Shown here one piece after another: positions 34,067 to 42,770 of a DNA stretch of 64,000 nucleotides; the stretch's first letter is position 1; each line of letters starts with the position of its first letter. The stretch covers positions 1,006-65,005 of the forward strand of contig NZ_LMEY01000009.1 of assembly GCF_001426665.1 (NCBI RefSeq), written 5' to 3'. The notes below the pieces were generated by a model. The model was not told the DNA's origin. It saw only the letters and a list, made by a program, of their open reading frames with translations, and searched no databases. The position numbers and the translations under genes were made by a program. Source of the DNA: Rhizobium sp. Root1334 (GTDB taxonomy: Bacteria > Pseudomonadota > Alphaproteobacteria > Rhizobiales > Rhizobiaceae).

Positions 34067-37000
34067 ATGACCTCCTCCGACCACAAGCAGTCCTTCAACC
34101 TGTCGCGCTGGGCAATCGGCCATCCGAGCATCGCCCGCTTCCTTTTCGGCCTCATCCTGATCACAGGCGTTCTTGGCCTGATGCGCATGGGCCAGAAGGA
34201 AGATCCAGATTTCACCTTCCGCGTCATGGTCGTGCAGGCCATCTGGCCGGGCGCGTCGATCCAGGACATGGAGGATCAGGTCGTCAACAAGATCGAGCGC
34301 AAGCTGCAGGAAACCCCGCATCTCGATTTCGTCCGCTCTTATACCCGCGCCGGCAGTGCCATCATCACCCTGCAGGTTAAGGGGGATACCAATGCAGCTG
34401 AGGTGGCCGATGCTTTCTATCAGGTACGAAAAAAGGTTGGCGATATCGCCAATGAATTGCCGCAGGGCCTGCTCGGCCCCTACTTCAACGACGAGTTCGG
34501 CGACACCTTCGTCACCCTGCATTCGCTGAGCGGCGAGGGCTACAGCTATCCGGAGCTGAAGAAGTTCGCCATCCAGGCGCGCGACATGCTGCTGACGACC
34601 CCGGGTGTCGAAAAGGCCGTGATTATCGGCGATCAGCCGCAGAAGATCTACATCGACATCTCGTCTGCCGTATTGGCATCGCGCGGGCTGACGCTGGCCG
34701 ATGTGCAGAACGCTATCAAGGGGCAAAACAATGTCGAACCGGCGGGCTCCGTCGATACCGGCACGCGCTCCGTGCGGATCTCGGTCGAGGGTGGGGTAAC
34801 CCAGCCGTCCGATATCCGCGAACTGCGGCTGCGCTCCGGTAATGAGGTTACGCGGCTCGGCGATATCGCCACGGTCTCCTCAGGTCTGGAAGACCCTTAT
34901 CAGCGCAAATACCGTTTCAACGGCGAAGACAGCGTCCAGATCGGCGTGGTCATGGCCAAGGGCTACAAGGTGACCGATGTCGGCGCAGCCGTCGAGGAAA
35001 CCTACAAGCGGTTTGAAACAGCACTTCCCTATGGTGTGAAGGTCGACCAGATTGCCGACCAGCCGGAAGTGGTCACCGAGGCCGTCGGTGAATTCATGAA
35101 GGCGCTCGGCGAAGCGCTGGTGATCGTGCTGGTCGTCTCCTTCCTGTCGATCGGCTGGCGCTCGGGCCTGTTGATTGCCATCGCCATTCCGCTCGTTCTC
35201 GCCGCCACCTTCGCCATCATGTATGAGCTCGGCATCGACCTGCAGCGTATTTCGCTGGGCGCGCTGATCATTGCGCTCGGGCTTCTGGTTGATGATGCGA
35301 TGATCGTCGTCGAACTGATGGAGCGCAAACTGGAAGAGGGGCTCGACAAGCTCGATGCCGCCAGCTTTGCCTATTCCTCGACCGCATTTCCGATGCTGAC
35401 CGGCACACTGATCACCACGGCAGGCTTCATTCCCGTCGGCTTTGCAGCTTCGACGGCCGGTGAATATGTCCGCTCGTTGTTCTACGTCGTCGGCATTGCG
35501 CTGGTCGTTTCCTGGTTCGTGGCGGTCTATTTCACGCCCTGGCTTGGCTATATGATCCTCAAGCAGCGCGCCCATGCCGGAGAGCATCACGATGTCTTCG
35601 ATACGCGCTTCTATCGCCGCCTGCGCGCAACCGTTGGCTGGGCGGTGCGCCACCGCATCATCGTTCTGTCCCTGACGCTCGTCACCTTCATGATAAGCCT
35701 CTGGGCGTTCCAGTTCATTCCGAAGAACTTCTTCCCGCAGTCGTCGCGCCCTGAAATTCTTGTCGATCTCTGGCTGCCGGAAGGCACCAGCATCAAGGAA
35801 GTCGAAACCCAGGCCAAGGTGCTGGAAGCCAGGATCATGGACGACAGCGACAAGAAATTTATCGCCACCTATATCGGCGAGGGTGCGCCGCGCTTCTTCC
35901 TGCCGCTCGATCAGCAGCTGCGCAATCCGAATTTCGCCCAGCTGCTTGTCATGGCCAATGACGAGCCGGCCCGTGAACGGCTGATCGTCAAGCTGCGGAC
36001 CATTCTGGCCGAGGATTTTCCGGCGATCCGCAGCAAGGTCGACCGCCTGTTCCTTGGGCCCCCGACCGGCTGGCCTGTCCAGATGCGCGTCACCGGGCAG
36101 GACCGCGCCGAGGTTCGCCGGATCGCCGATCAGGTGAAGGCGAAGTTTGCCGAAAACCCTGAGCTTGGCGCCATCCACGACGATTGGCTGGAGCCGGTTC
36201 CGGCGATGAAGCTGGTGATCGATCAGGACCGCGCCCGTGCGCTCGGCGTCTCCTCGCAGCGCATCCGCCAGATGCTGCAGGCGACGATGAGCGGCGCGCC
36301 GCTCGACGATTTCCGTGACGGCGAGGAAACGGTCTCTATCGTTGCCCGCGAGCAGGAAAGCAGCCGCCATCTGCTGACGGCCGTGCACTCGATCTATGTT
36401 CCAACCGATTTCGGCAGTTACGTGCCGCTGGCGCAGGTCGCCAAGGTCGTGCCTGTTCTCGAACAGGGTGTCGAGTGGCGTCGCAACCGCCTGCCGACGA
36501 TTACCGTGCGCGGCACGCTTCCCGATGGCGTGCAGCCAAACGATGTCGCCATGAAGATGTATGCGGACTTGAAGCCGCTGCGCGACAGCCTTGCGCCCGG
36601 TTACTCCGTCGAGATCCAGGGCGGTGCAGAGGATGCAGCCGAAAGCCAGCAGTCGATCGCCGACAAGGCGCCGGTCATGCTGGCCGTCATCGTCGTGCTT
36701 CTGATGATCCAGCTGCAGCATTTCGGCAAGGCGATGCTGGTTCTGGCAACCGGCCCGCTCGGCATCATCGGTGCGGCCGCTGCATTGCTCATCAGCGGCG
36801 CGCCGTTCGGTTTCGTCGCCATCCTCGGCGTCATCGCGCTGCTCGGTATCATCATGCGCAACTCGATCATCCTCGTCGACCAGATCGACCAGGATATTGC
36901 GGCTGGCATGGAACGGACGGAAGCGATCGTCGGTTCGGCCGTGCGACGCTTCCGGCCGATCGTGCTGACGGCGATGACGGCGGTGCTGGCGCTGATCCCG

Positions 37001-37207
37001 ATCTCACGCGGCGTTTTCTGGGGGCCGCTCGCCTATGCGATGATGGGCGGCATCCTGGTGGCAACCGTGCTGACCATCCTCGTCCTTCCGGCCGGCTATG
37101 CGCTATTCTTCGGCAAGCAGCCGAAGAGCAAGGTTTCTGAGCCGGAGCCGGCAGGCAGTGAAGTGGAGGAGACTGTAGCATATCCGGCCGCGATCGCAGC
37201 GGAATAA
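34067..37207 (+). CDS. RND efflux pump inner-membrane transporter
   Basis: 1046 residues, standard for AcrB-like pumps. Twelve predicted helices: one before and five after each large periplasmic loop. Helix 4 carries LIIALGLLVDDAMIVVELMERKLEE, with the paired aspartates of the proton relay. The C-terminal half repeats the fold (GIIMRNSIILVDQIDQDI). It exports drugs, solvents or metabolites by proton antiport with the adaptor encoded upstream. The adjacent TetR gene suggests substrate-induced expression. Confidence 0.92.
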   Translation: MTSSDHKQSFNLSRWAIGHPSIARFLFGLILITGVLGLMRMGQKEDPDFTFRVMVVQAIWPGASIQDMEDQVVNKIERKLQETPHLDFVRSYTRAGSAIITLQVKGDTNAAEVADAFYQVRKKVGDIANELPQGLLGPYFNDEFGDTFVTLHSLSGEGYSYPELKKFAIQARDMLLTTPGVEKAVIIGDQPQKIYIDISSAVLASRGLTLADVQNAIKGQNNVEPAGSVDTGTRSVRISVEGGVTQPSDIRELRLRSGNEVTRLGDIATVSSGLEDPYQRKYRFNGEDSVQIGVVMAKGYKVTDVGAAVEETYKRFETALPYGVKVDQIADQPEVVTEAVGEFMKALGEALVIVLVVSFLSIGWRSGLLIAIAIPLVLAATFAIMYELGIDLQRISLGALIIALGLLVDDAMIVVELMERKLEEGLDKLDAASFAYSSTAFPMLTGTLITTAGFIPVGFAASTAGEYVRSLFYVVGIALVVSWFVAVYFTPWLGYMILKQRAHAGEHHDVFDTRFYRRLRATVGWAVRHRIIVLSLTLVTFMISLWAFQFIPKNFFPQSSRPEILVDLWLPEGTSIKEVETQAKVLEARIMDDSDKKFIATYIGEGAPRFFLPLDQQLRNPNFAQLLVMANDEPARERLIVKLRTILAEDFPAIRSKVDRLFLGPPTGWPVQMRVTGQDRAEVRRIADQVKAKFAENPELGAIHDDWLEPVPAMKLVIDQDRARALGVSSQRIRQMLQATMSGAPLDDFRDGEETVSIVAREQESSRHLLTAVHSIYVPTDFGSYVPLAQVAKVVPVLEQGVEWRRNRLPTITVRGTLPDGVQPNDVAMKMYADLKPLRDSLAPGYSVEIQGGAEDAAESQQSIADKAPVMLAVIVVLLMIQLQHFGKAMLVLATGPLGIIGAAAALLISGAPFGFVAILGVIALLGIIMRNSIILVDQIDQDIAAGMERTEAIVGSAVRRFRPIVLTAMTAVLALIPISRGVFWGPLAYAMMGGILVATVLTILVLPAGYALFFGKQPKSKVSEPEPAGSEVEETVAYPAAIAAE

Positions 37208-37394
37208 TCTTCCCCAGGGTGAAGAATGCTGGCAGCTGGCGTTGCGTGCGCCACATCCTGCAATGCAGGCCGAGGGCAGGGGAGTCGTATTGAAACGATT
37301 TAGAGTGCAGCGAGCCATCTGCTACGCGCATAGCGCATGGCTGCCCTGCAAAACTCTGCCTACAATTTAAGCTGAATCAATGTATATTAAAACC
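37208..37394. other. Leader region before the CCTCCTCCC hairpin array
   Basis: No gene. A hairpin at 37313-37342 pairs AGCCAT with ATGGCT and GCTA with TAGC around a CGCGCA loop. TACAAT (37361-37366) and TATATT (37383-37388) are possible -10 elements for the downstream RNA; neither has a good -35. Confidence 0.35.
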
Positions 37395-37550
37395 ATCGAA
37401 GCAATGCACCTCCTCCCGCAGAGCTTCGATATGTAAGCGACCTCACTCCTCCTCCCAGAGGGCGCTTGCGGAATGGCAACACTCCTCCTCCCAGTTGCCA
37501 TTCGGTTCTATTCGAAAGCCTGCCGCACCTCCTCCCGCGGCAGGCTTTTT
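37395..37550 (+). ncRNA. sRNA locus: four hairpins with CCTCCTCCC loops
   Basis: Four consecutive stem-loops, each displaying CCTCCTCCC (at 37409, 37448, 37484 and 37528). Stems: 37395-37430, 8 bp plus an inner 3 bp; 37435-37467, 10 bp with one mismatch; 37471-37503, 10 bp exact; 37515-37548, 11 bp exact and followed by T-run to 37550, which doubles as the terminator. Hairpins 2 and 3 share the same 13-base loop although their stems differ. CCUCCUCCC loops are the hallmark of the alphaproteobacterial cuckoo/CcsR and rhizobial ar14-type sRNAs and are complementary to ribosome-binding sites. Whether one RNA or two are made cannot be told. The 5' end is not defined. Confidence 0.75.
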
Positions 37551-37587
37551 CGATTCTGGGCCTGTCTTTCCTCGTCTTCATGCAAAC

Positions 37588-37623
37588 ACAAAAAAACCGC
37601 CGCGAAGCATGACCTCGCGACGG
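37588..37623 (-). terminator. Intrinsic terminator after the amino-acid binding protein
   Basis: On the minus strand CCGTCGCGA pairs with TCGCGGCGG (one mismatch), followed by seven T. It lies 24 bp after the stop of the gene ending at 37647. Confidence 0.75.
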
Positions 37624-37646
37624 CTGAGACAATTTAGGCGTTACGA

Positions 37647-38657
37647 TCAGCGCAGCGGCGGAGCGTAGACGAGGCCGCCATTGTTCCAGAGATTGTTCAG
37701 GCCGCGCTCGATCTTCAGCGGACTGTCCTTGCCGAGATGCCGCTCGAACACTTCGCCATAGTTGCCAACGGCGGAGATCGCCTGGAAAGCCCATTTCGGA
37801 TCGAGGCCAAAATTCTTCGAAATCGCGCCGTCTGCACCGAGGAAGCGCTTCTGCGCCACAGTGCCGTCTTCAGCGGTCTTGGCTGCATTTTCCTTGGTGA
37901 TACCGAGTTCTTCCGCCTCAATCATCGCAAACAGGGTCCAGCGAACGATCTTGAACCACTGCTCGTCGCCTTGGCGAACGGCCGGTCCGAGCGGCTCCTT
38001 GGAGATGACCTCGGGCAGCACCATGTAGTTGTCGGGATCGGTCAGCGTCAGACGCTGGGCGTAAAGTGCCGAAGCATCCGTTGAATAGACGTCGCAACGG
38101 CCCGTTCCGAAAGCCTGCACAGTCTGATCGGGCTTTTCGAAGGCGATCACATTGTATTGGATGCTGTTGGCGCTGAAATAGTCAGCCATGTTCTGTTCGG
38201 TGGTGGTGCCGGTCTCGGTGCAGACCGAAGCGCCCGACAGTTCCTTGGCGCTCTTTACGCCGAGATCCTTGCGGATCATGAAGGCCTGGCCGTCATAATA
38301 GTTGGCGCCGACGAAGCTCATGCCAAGATCGGTGTCGCGCGACAGTGTCCAGGTGGTTTGCCGCGACAGAAGATCGACTTCGCCCGATTGCAGGGCAGCG
38401 AAACGCTCCTTGGTCGATAGCGGCACATACTGCACCTTGCTGGAATCACCGAGCGTCGCTGCCGCAACCGCGCGGCAGAAATCGACGTCGAAGCCTGCCC
38501 ATTCACCCTTGTCGTTCGGGCTCGAAAAGCCGAGCACGCCCTGGCTGACGCCACAGCGCAGTGCGCCGCGTTCGCGGGCAATGTCCAGCGTGCCTGCCTG
38601 CGCTGCCGTGCCTGCCAGCGTCGCTGCGGCAAACAATGCGAAGATTGCTGATTTCAT
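37647..38657 (-). CDS. Amino-acid ABC transporter substrate-binding protein (AapJ/GltI family)
   Basis: 336 residues: signal peptide (cleavage near AAQAGT, about residue 21), then LRCGVSQGVLGFSSPND and WAGFDVDFCRAVAAATLGD, the typical AapJ opening, and SVCTETGTTTEQNMADYF. It captures amino acids in the periplasm for a general L-amino-acid importer. No permease or ATPase gene is nearby, so it is an orphan. It lies 102 bp downstream of the second kinase/phospho-lyase fusion on the same strand and may bind that enzyme's amino-acid substrate. GGAGGAGG precedes the ATG. Confidence 0.88.
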   Translation of the reverse strand: MKSAIFALFAAATLAGTAAQAGTLDIARERGALRCGVSQGVLGFSSPNDKGEWAGFDVDFCRAVAAATLGDSSKVQYVPLSTKERFAALQSGEVDLLSRQTTWTLSRDTDLGMSFVGANYYDGQAFMIRKDLGVKSAKELSGASVCTETGTTTEQNMADYFSANSIQYNVIAFEKPDQTVQAFGTGRCDVYSTDASALYAQRLTLTDPDNYMVLPEVISKEPLGPAVRQGDEQWFKIVRWTLFAMIEAEELGITKENAAKTAEDGTVAQKRFLGADGAISKNFGLDPKWAFQAISAVGNYGEVFERHLGKDSPLKIERGLNNLWNNGGLVYAPPLR

Positions 38658-38759
38658 AATTGTATCCTCCTCCGGTTTTTAGTCACACGTATCCCGTCCG
38701 GGCAGCGCCAAACGCTGCCAAGCTCTTTCATGTTCGTTCCCTGGTATTTGCCGGGGCTA

Positions 38760-41700
38760 TCAGCCCCGGGCCGTGACCGCCTCGAAAGTTTCCTCGAGTA
38801 CGGAAAGCAGATGGTCCGCATCCCGTTTCGAGAAGATCATCGGCGGGCGCATTTTCAGCACGTTGTCATGTGGCCCTTCGGTGCCCATCAGCACGCCGCG
38901 TTGCCGCGCGCCGTTCGAGACCGCACGGGCGAAATCCGTCGCTGGCGCCTTGGTCTTGCGATCGGTCACCAGCTCGATGCCAAGGAAAAGCCCCATGCCG
39001 CGCACGTCGCCGATCACCTCGTAACGTTGCTGCATCGCCCGGAAACCGGCCATTAGGTAATTGCCGATCTCCAGCGCATTGCCGCGCAAGTCTTGGCCCT
39101 CGATCACGTCGAGCACGGCGAGACCAACAGCGCAGGAAACCGGGTTGCCGCCGAACGTGTTGAAATATTCCATGCCGTTGTTGAAGCTATCGGCAATCTC
39201 GCGGCTGGTTACGACAGCCGCCAGCGGATGGCCGTCACCGATCGGCTTGCCCATGGTGACGATGTCGGGCACGACACCCTGTTCCTCGAAGGCCCACCAG
39301 TGCCTGCCCACCCGGCCGAAGCCGACCTGAACCTCGTCGGCAATGCAGACACCACCGGCGTCGCGCACTATGCGGTAGACGTCCTTGAGGTAACCTTCCG
39401 GCAGGAATACTTGGCCGGCAACGCTTGGGATCGACTCGGCGATGAAGAATCCTGGACCTTCACCCTTTGCCTGCATCTCAGCGATCAGTTCGGCAACGCT
39501 TTCGGCATAGCGCTTGCCGTGCTCCTCAATCGCCCAATCGGCGGGGGCGCGGTAGCTGTCGGGGACGGCGGCCACATGGACATGCGGCTTCTTTTCCTTG
39601 CCGCCCTTGCGGCGGAACTTGTAGGGGCTGATCTCGATCAGTTCCTGCGTCGTGCCGTGATAGGCCCAGTCGAGCACGATGGCGTTTTCGCGGCCGGTAT
39701 GAGCCCGCATCATCCGGAGCGCCAGACTGTTGGCTTCCGAACCGCTGTTGACGAACCCGGCGACGGTCAGTTCCTTCGGCAGGGTCGCGGTCAGCCGCTC
39801 GGCATAGGCAACGATATTGTCATGAAGGTAACGCGTATTGGTGTTCAGCGTCGCCGCCTGCCGCGCCATCGCTTCAACCACCGCCGGATGCGCATGGCCG
39901 ATATGGCAGACATTGTTGAAGCAATCGAGATAGGCGCGGCCGCTGTCGTCGATCAGCCAGACGCCGTCGCCGCGCACGAACTTGATCGGCTTGTCGTAGG
40001 AAATCGATAGGTTGGGGACCAGAAGCTTCTTGCGCAGCTTGACGATCTCCTCATGCGATCGCCCGGTCTTTTCGTAAAATTCAGGGGCAATGCCGGCAAA
40101 GGCATTGGCATGCGGGAAAAGCTCGGCCCAGACATCGAGATAACGCTCTTCGCCGACGCCGAGGATTTCCGTGGCGGACAGCCGGGTGTCGATGGACAGT
40201 TGCAGATGCAGGTGGGGCGCCCAGCCTCCGTTTTCCGCAGGAGCACCCATCTGTCCAACCAGCGCACCGGCGTCCAGGCGGTCGCCCGCCTTCAAACGCC
40301 CGAGCGCTTCATGGGCAAGATGGCCCCAGAGGCTGATGAAGGCCGGGCAGCCCTCGGGTTCATGGCGGAGCGCAATCAGGCAGCCGTAACCGAGCGGATC
40401 CGGCTCGATCTCGACACTGACGACCGTGGCAGCGATCGGCGTGTAGAGCCTGGTGCCTGCAGCCATGAACAGGTCGAGGCCAAGGTGGCGTATGCGGCGG
40501 GTGTTTTCGATCAGCCGCGATACGAACATGTCGCCGGAATAGACGGTACGCGCCTCGCCCCAGGGGCCGATGCCGAGATCGACGCCATGGACTGCGCAAT
40601 AGGCTTCCCAGATCGCCTGCGCCTCATCCGGCTGCTCGCCGGCCGACTTGACCGTCATCGGATGCTGCGGATCGCCATAGGGGACGAGCGCGGCGGGATA
40701 GGTCGCGGCCGGGCGGGAGAGCAAGGAATGAAACGTCTTCCGGTTCGCGTTGATCCAGGCGGTGACGGCGCGCGTGCCGGGCGTTGCCTCAAAACCGCAG
40801 GCCTGCCGCAGGATCGCGGTGGCGAACTGCCGGTTCATCGCATCAAGCTTGCGCAACAGCGTCCAGGCCGGCTTTTCGCTGATGGCGAGGTAGGGATTGC
40901 CGCCGGTATGGGCGTGGCGCGAGGCCGAGATCGTCACGGAGGTGACGAGCCGCATGGCGATGAGGTCGAAAAGAAGATCGATTTCCTCTTCGAGCAGCGG
41001 ATATTCGGCATGGAAACCCCGCGCGATATCCGCGGCAGCGCCGATCGGATCAGCATGGTCGAGCCCGGCATAGGCGGCAGCGATCGCCACTTCGGCAATG
41101 ATGGGTGCATAGAGCGCGTCGCCAAGATCGATCAGACCGGCGATCCGGTCATGATCGTCATCAGCAACCAGCACGTTCCAGTCATTGGCATCGTTGTGAA
41201 TGACCGTCGAACGCAGTTTTGGCAGTTTCGGCTCAACCGCTGTTTCGAAACGGGCAAGGAACCGCTCCAGCAGTGCGCGGTCATCGGCGCTGGCAATATG
41301 CTGCAGACGCCCGGCGGAGCGTCCAGCATTGCGAATGTTCCAGTCGAGATCGCGCAACGCGCCCGGATGCATGAAGCCCTGCAGGGCGGTATCGAAGCGA
41401 CCGAGCAGGCGCCCGAGTGACGTCAGCGCCTCTTCGCTGCGGCCGGACTGCGCCAGCGGCGTACCCGGCATCCAGCCGACGAGGCGCAGCAGGTGGCGCA
41501 CGCCATGGACACTGGTTGTTTCGCCAAGGTTCGCGCCGGAAACCGTCGGGCGGATATGCGGCACGGGCAGATCGGGCGCGTGTTCGCCGACATGGCTCAG
41601 AAGCGCTGTCTGGAAGTCGCTTTCGACCGGCGGTTCGGCGGCATTGACGATCTTGAGGATGTAGATCCCACCGGTGCTGGCCGTCACCTTGAAATTCTGG

Positions 41701-41813
41701 TCGCGCTCGCTGTCGAGCGGCGACAGCGAGCCGTCGAGGCTATAGTGCTCGGCCAGCAGGCGCTGCGCGTCTTCGATGGAAAAATCCGGGGTGGTCTTCA
41801 GCATGTCGGTCAT
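38760..41813 (-). CDS. APH-type kinase / M23 / class III aminotransferase-fold fusion (paralogue 2)
   Basis: 1017 residues, same three-part plan as the gene at 15741-18665. Kinase domain about 20-330 ([18 protein letters not shown]). The central M23/LytM domain, about 480-610, keeps its zinc ligands (HLGLD and HLHLQL, near residue 535). The class III PLP domain, about 620-1017, has [20 protein letters not shown] and PLP lysine in [11 protein letters not shown] at about residue 856. I infer an ATP-dependent kinase feeding a phospho-lyase, by comparison with hydroxylysine kinase and phosphohydroxylysine lyase. The amino-acid binding protein downstream and the divergent Lrp regulator suggest an amino-acid substrate. 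AAGGA precedes ATG 41813. Confidence 0.82.
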   Translation of the reverse strand: MTDMLKTTPDFSIEDAQRLLAEHYSLDGSLSPLDSERDQNFKVTASTGGIYILKIVNAAEPPVESDFQTALLSHVGEHAPDLPVPHIRPTVSGANLGETTSVHGVRHLLRLVGWMPGTPLAQSGRSEEALTSLGRLLGRFDTALQGFMHPGALRDLDWNIRNAGRSAGRLQHIASADDRALLERFLARFETAVEPKLPKLRSTVIHNDANDWNVLVADDDHDRIAGLIDLGDALYAPIIAEVAIAAAYAGLDHADPIGAAADIARGFHAEYPLLEEEIDLLFDLIAMRLVTSVTISASRHAHTGGNPYLAISEKPAWTLLRKLDAMNRQFATAILRQACGFEATPGTRAVTAWINANRKTFHSLLSRPAATYPAALVPYGDPQHPMTVKSAGEQPDEAQAIWEAYCAVHGVDLGIGPWGEARTVYSGDMFVSRLIENTRRIRHLGLDLFMAAGTRLYTPIAATVVSVEIEPDPLGYGCLIALRHEPEGCPAFISLWGHLAHEALGRLKAGDRLDAGALVGQMGAPAENGGWAPHLHLQLSIDTRLSATEILGVGEERYLDVWAELFPHANAFAGIAPEFYEKTGRSHEEIVKLRKKLLVPNLSISYDKPIKFVRGDGVWLIDDSGRAYLDCFNNVCHIGHAHPAVVEAMARQAATLNTNTRYLHDNIVAYAERLTATLPKELTVAGFVNSGSEANSLALRMMRAHTGRENAIVLDWAYHGTTQELIEISPYKFRRKGGKEKKPHVHVAAVPDSYRAPADWAIEEHGKRYAESVAELIAEMQAKGEGPGFFIAESIPSVAGQVFLPEGYLKDVYRIVRDAGGVCIADEVQVGFGRVGRHWWAFEEQGVVPDIVTMGKPIGDGHPLAAVVTSREIADSFNNGMEYFNTFGGNPVSCAVGLAVLDVIEGQDLRGNALEIGNYLMAGFRAMQQRYEVIGDVRGMGLFLGIELVTDRKTKAPATDFARAVSNGARQRGVLMGTEGPHDNVLKMRPPMIFSKRDADHLLSVLEETFEAVTARG

Positions 41814-41864
41814 GGCGGTTCCTTGTCTGCCCCGCAGATTTGCACGGGTGGTCAAACCATGCAC

Positions 41865-41891
41865 CCGGCAATATGCCGGTTGCACCGGCAT
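41865..41891. promoter_or_regulatory. Two overlapping palindromes between Lrp and fusion gene
   Basis: CCGGC-AATAT-GCCGG at 41865-41879 and ATGCCGG-TTGCA-CCGGCAT at 41873-41891, both exact, share seven bases. They lie between divergent start codons at 41813 and 41942. Alternative occupancy by the adjacent Lrp-type regulator is possible. Confidence 0.55.
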
Positions 41892-41941
41892 TATGTTTAT
41901 AATAACCGTCATCTTGTCGGCACTTTGAAAGGCGCAAACTC

Positions 41942-42376
41942 ATGCAGGATACAGACGCGATCGACCGCACGATCTTGAGCATCCTGTCGCGCGAAGCCCG
42001 TATCCCGATGAAGTCGCTTGCCGGCCGCATCGGCCTGTCCAGAAGCGCCACGACCGAGCGCGTAAACCGGCTGGAAAAGGCCGGGATCATTCGTGGTTAT
42101 CGGGCCGATATCGGCCAGCTCGACGAGGGGCAGGTGCATGCCTTCCTGCTTTTGACGCTGAAGAAGACGCCCTCCATCGGCGTGCTCGACCGGCTGGCGG
42201 GCTTCTCCTCCGTGCGCAAGGTATCGTCGGTCAGCGGCCAGCTCGATCTTGTCGTCGAAGTGGAGGTGGGATCGATCAATGCCTTGAACGAACTCAGGAA
42301 CGAAGTGGCGACGATGGAGAATGTCGATGACCTGACGACATCGATCGTGCTTCGTCGCGATATCGAACGCAGCTGA
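41942..42376 (+). CDS. Lrp/AsnC-family transcriptional regulator
   Basis: 144 residues. N-terminal helix-turn-helix IPMKSLAGRIGLSRSATTERVNRLEKAGII (about 20-49 in blocks) and a C-terminal RAM ligand domain (VSSVSGQLDLVVEVEVGSI). Members sense amino acids as dimers or octamers. It diverges from the kinase/phospho-lyase fusion across two overlapping palindromes and is its likely regulator, with an amino acid or its derivative as signal. Confidence 0.88.
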   Translation: MQDTDAIDRTILSILSREARIPMKSLAGRIGLSRSATTERVNRLEKAGIIRGYRADIGQLDEGQVHAFLLLTLKKTPSIGVLDRLAGFSSVRKVSSVSGQLDLVVEVEVGSINALNELRNEVATMENVDDLTTSIVLRRDIERS

Positions 42377-42770
42377 GCCGCGCTTGACTTTGCTGCAGAT
42401 GCTCACACAATGACGTGCATGCCAAACCTGCGAAATCTCGAGCGTTTTGCCCTGTTTGTCGTCTGAATAGCGGTGCTTTTCACCGGGCGCCCCCCCATTC
42501 TACTCAAAGCTGTTCCCCGAAAAATTTGAAAGTCTTTCGTTTGCCGCGTCGAAATGGATGGCTAGCGATCCGCAGCGCGAAAACGCACAATCAAGAAACC
42601 GTGAATGAGACATCCGGCGTGCCGTAATGGTAGCCGGATACTGATCGGGCAGGGGCCCTGACAAGTCATGATGGCTTGAAGATCGGTACAGTGTGGTTGG
42701 TTGCCAGAGGAGAAGGCGGCCAGTCAGTGGCATGCGCCGGGAATGGATTTTTCCGGCCAAGGGAGGAAAT
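42377..42770 (+). other. Long structured leader of the purine permease gene
   Basis: 394 bp without a gene. A purine-regulon-like motif lies at 42520-42535. Three adjacent inverted repeats follow: ATCCGGC/GCCGGAT (42612-42639), CAGGG-G-CCCTG (42650-42660) and CAAGTCAT-G-ATGGCTTG with one mismatch (42662-42678). The last ends 93 bp before the ATG. They could form a cis-acting RNA or operators; I cannot match a named riboswitch. Confidence 0.35.

Noticed and set aside
34880..36721. 613-residue open frame antisense to the RND pump
   Set aside because: Histidine/aspartate/arginine-rich composition typical of shadow frames in GC-rich genes; the sense frame carries clear RND motifs.
37290..37320. 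RpoH-type promoter (TTGAAA ... CCATCT) before the hairpin array
   Set aside because: The spacing between the two words is about 19 bases, longer than expected for heat-shock promoters, and the distance to the first hairpin is long.
42600..42690. Classical purine (xpt/add-type) riboswitch
   Set aside because: The characteristic three-way junction and kissing loops are not visible.
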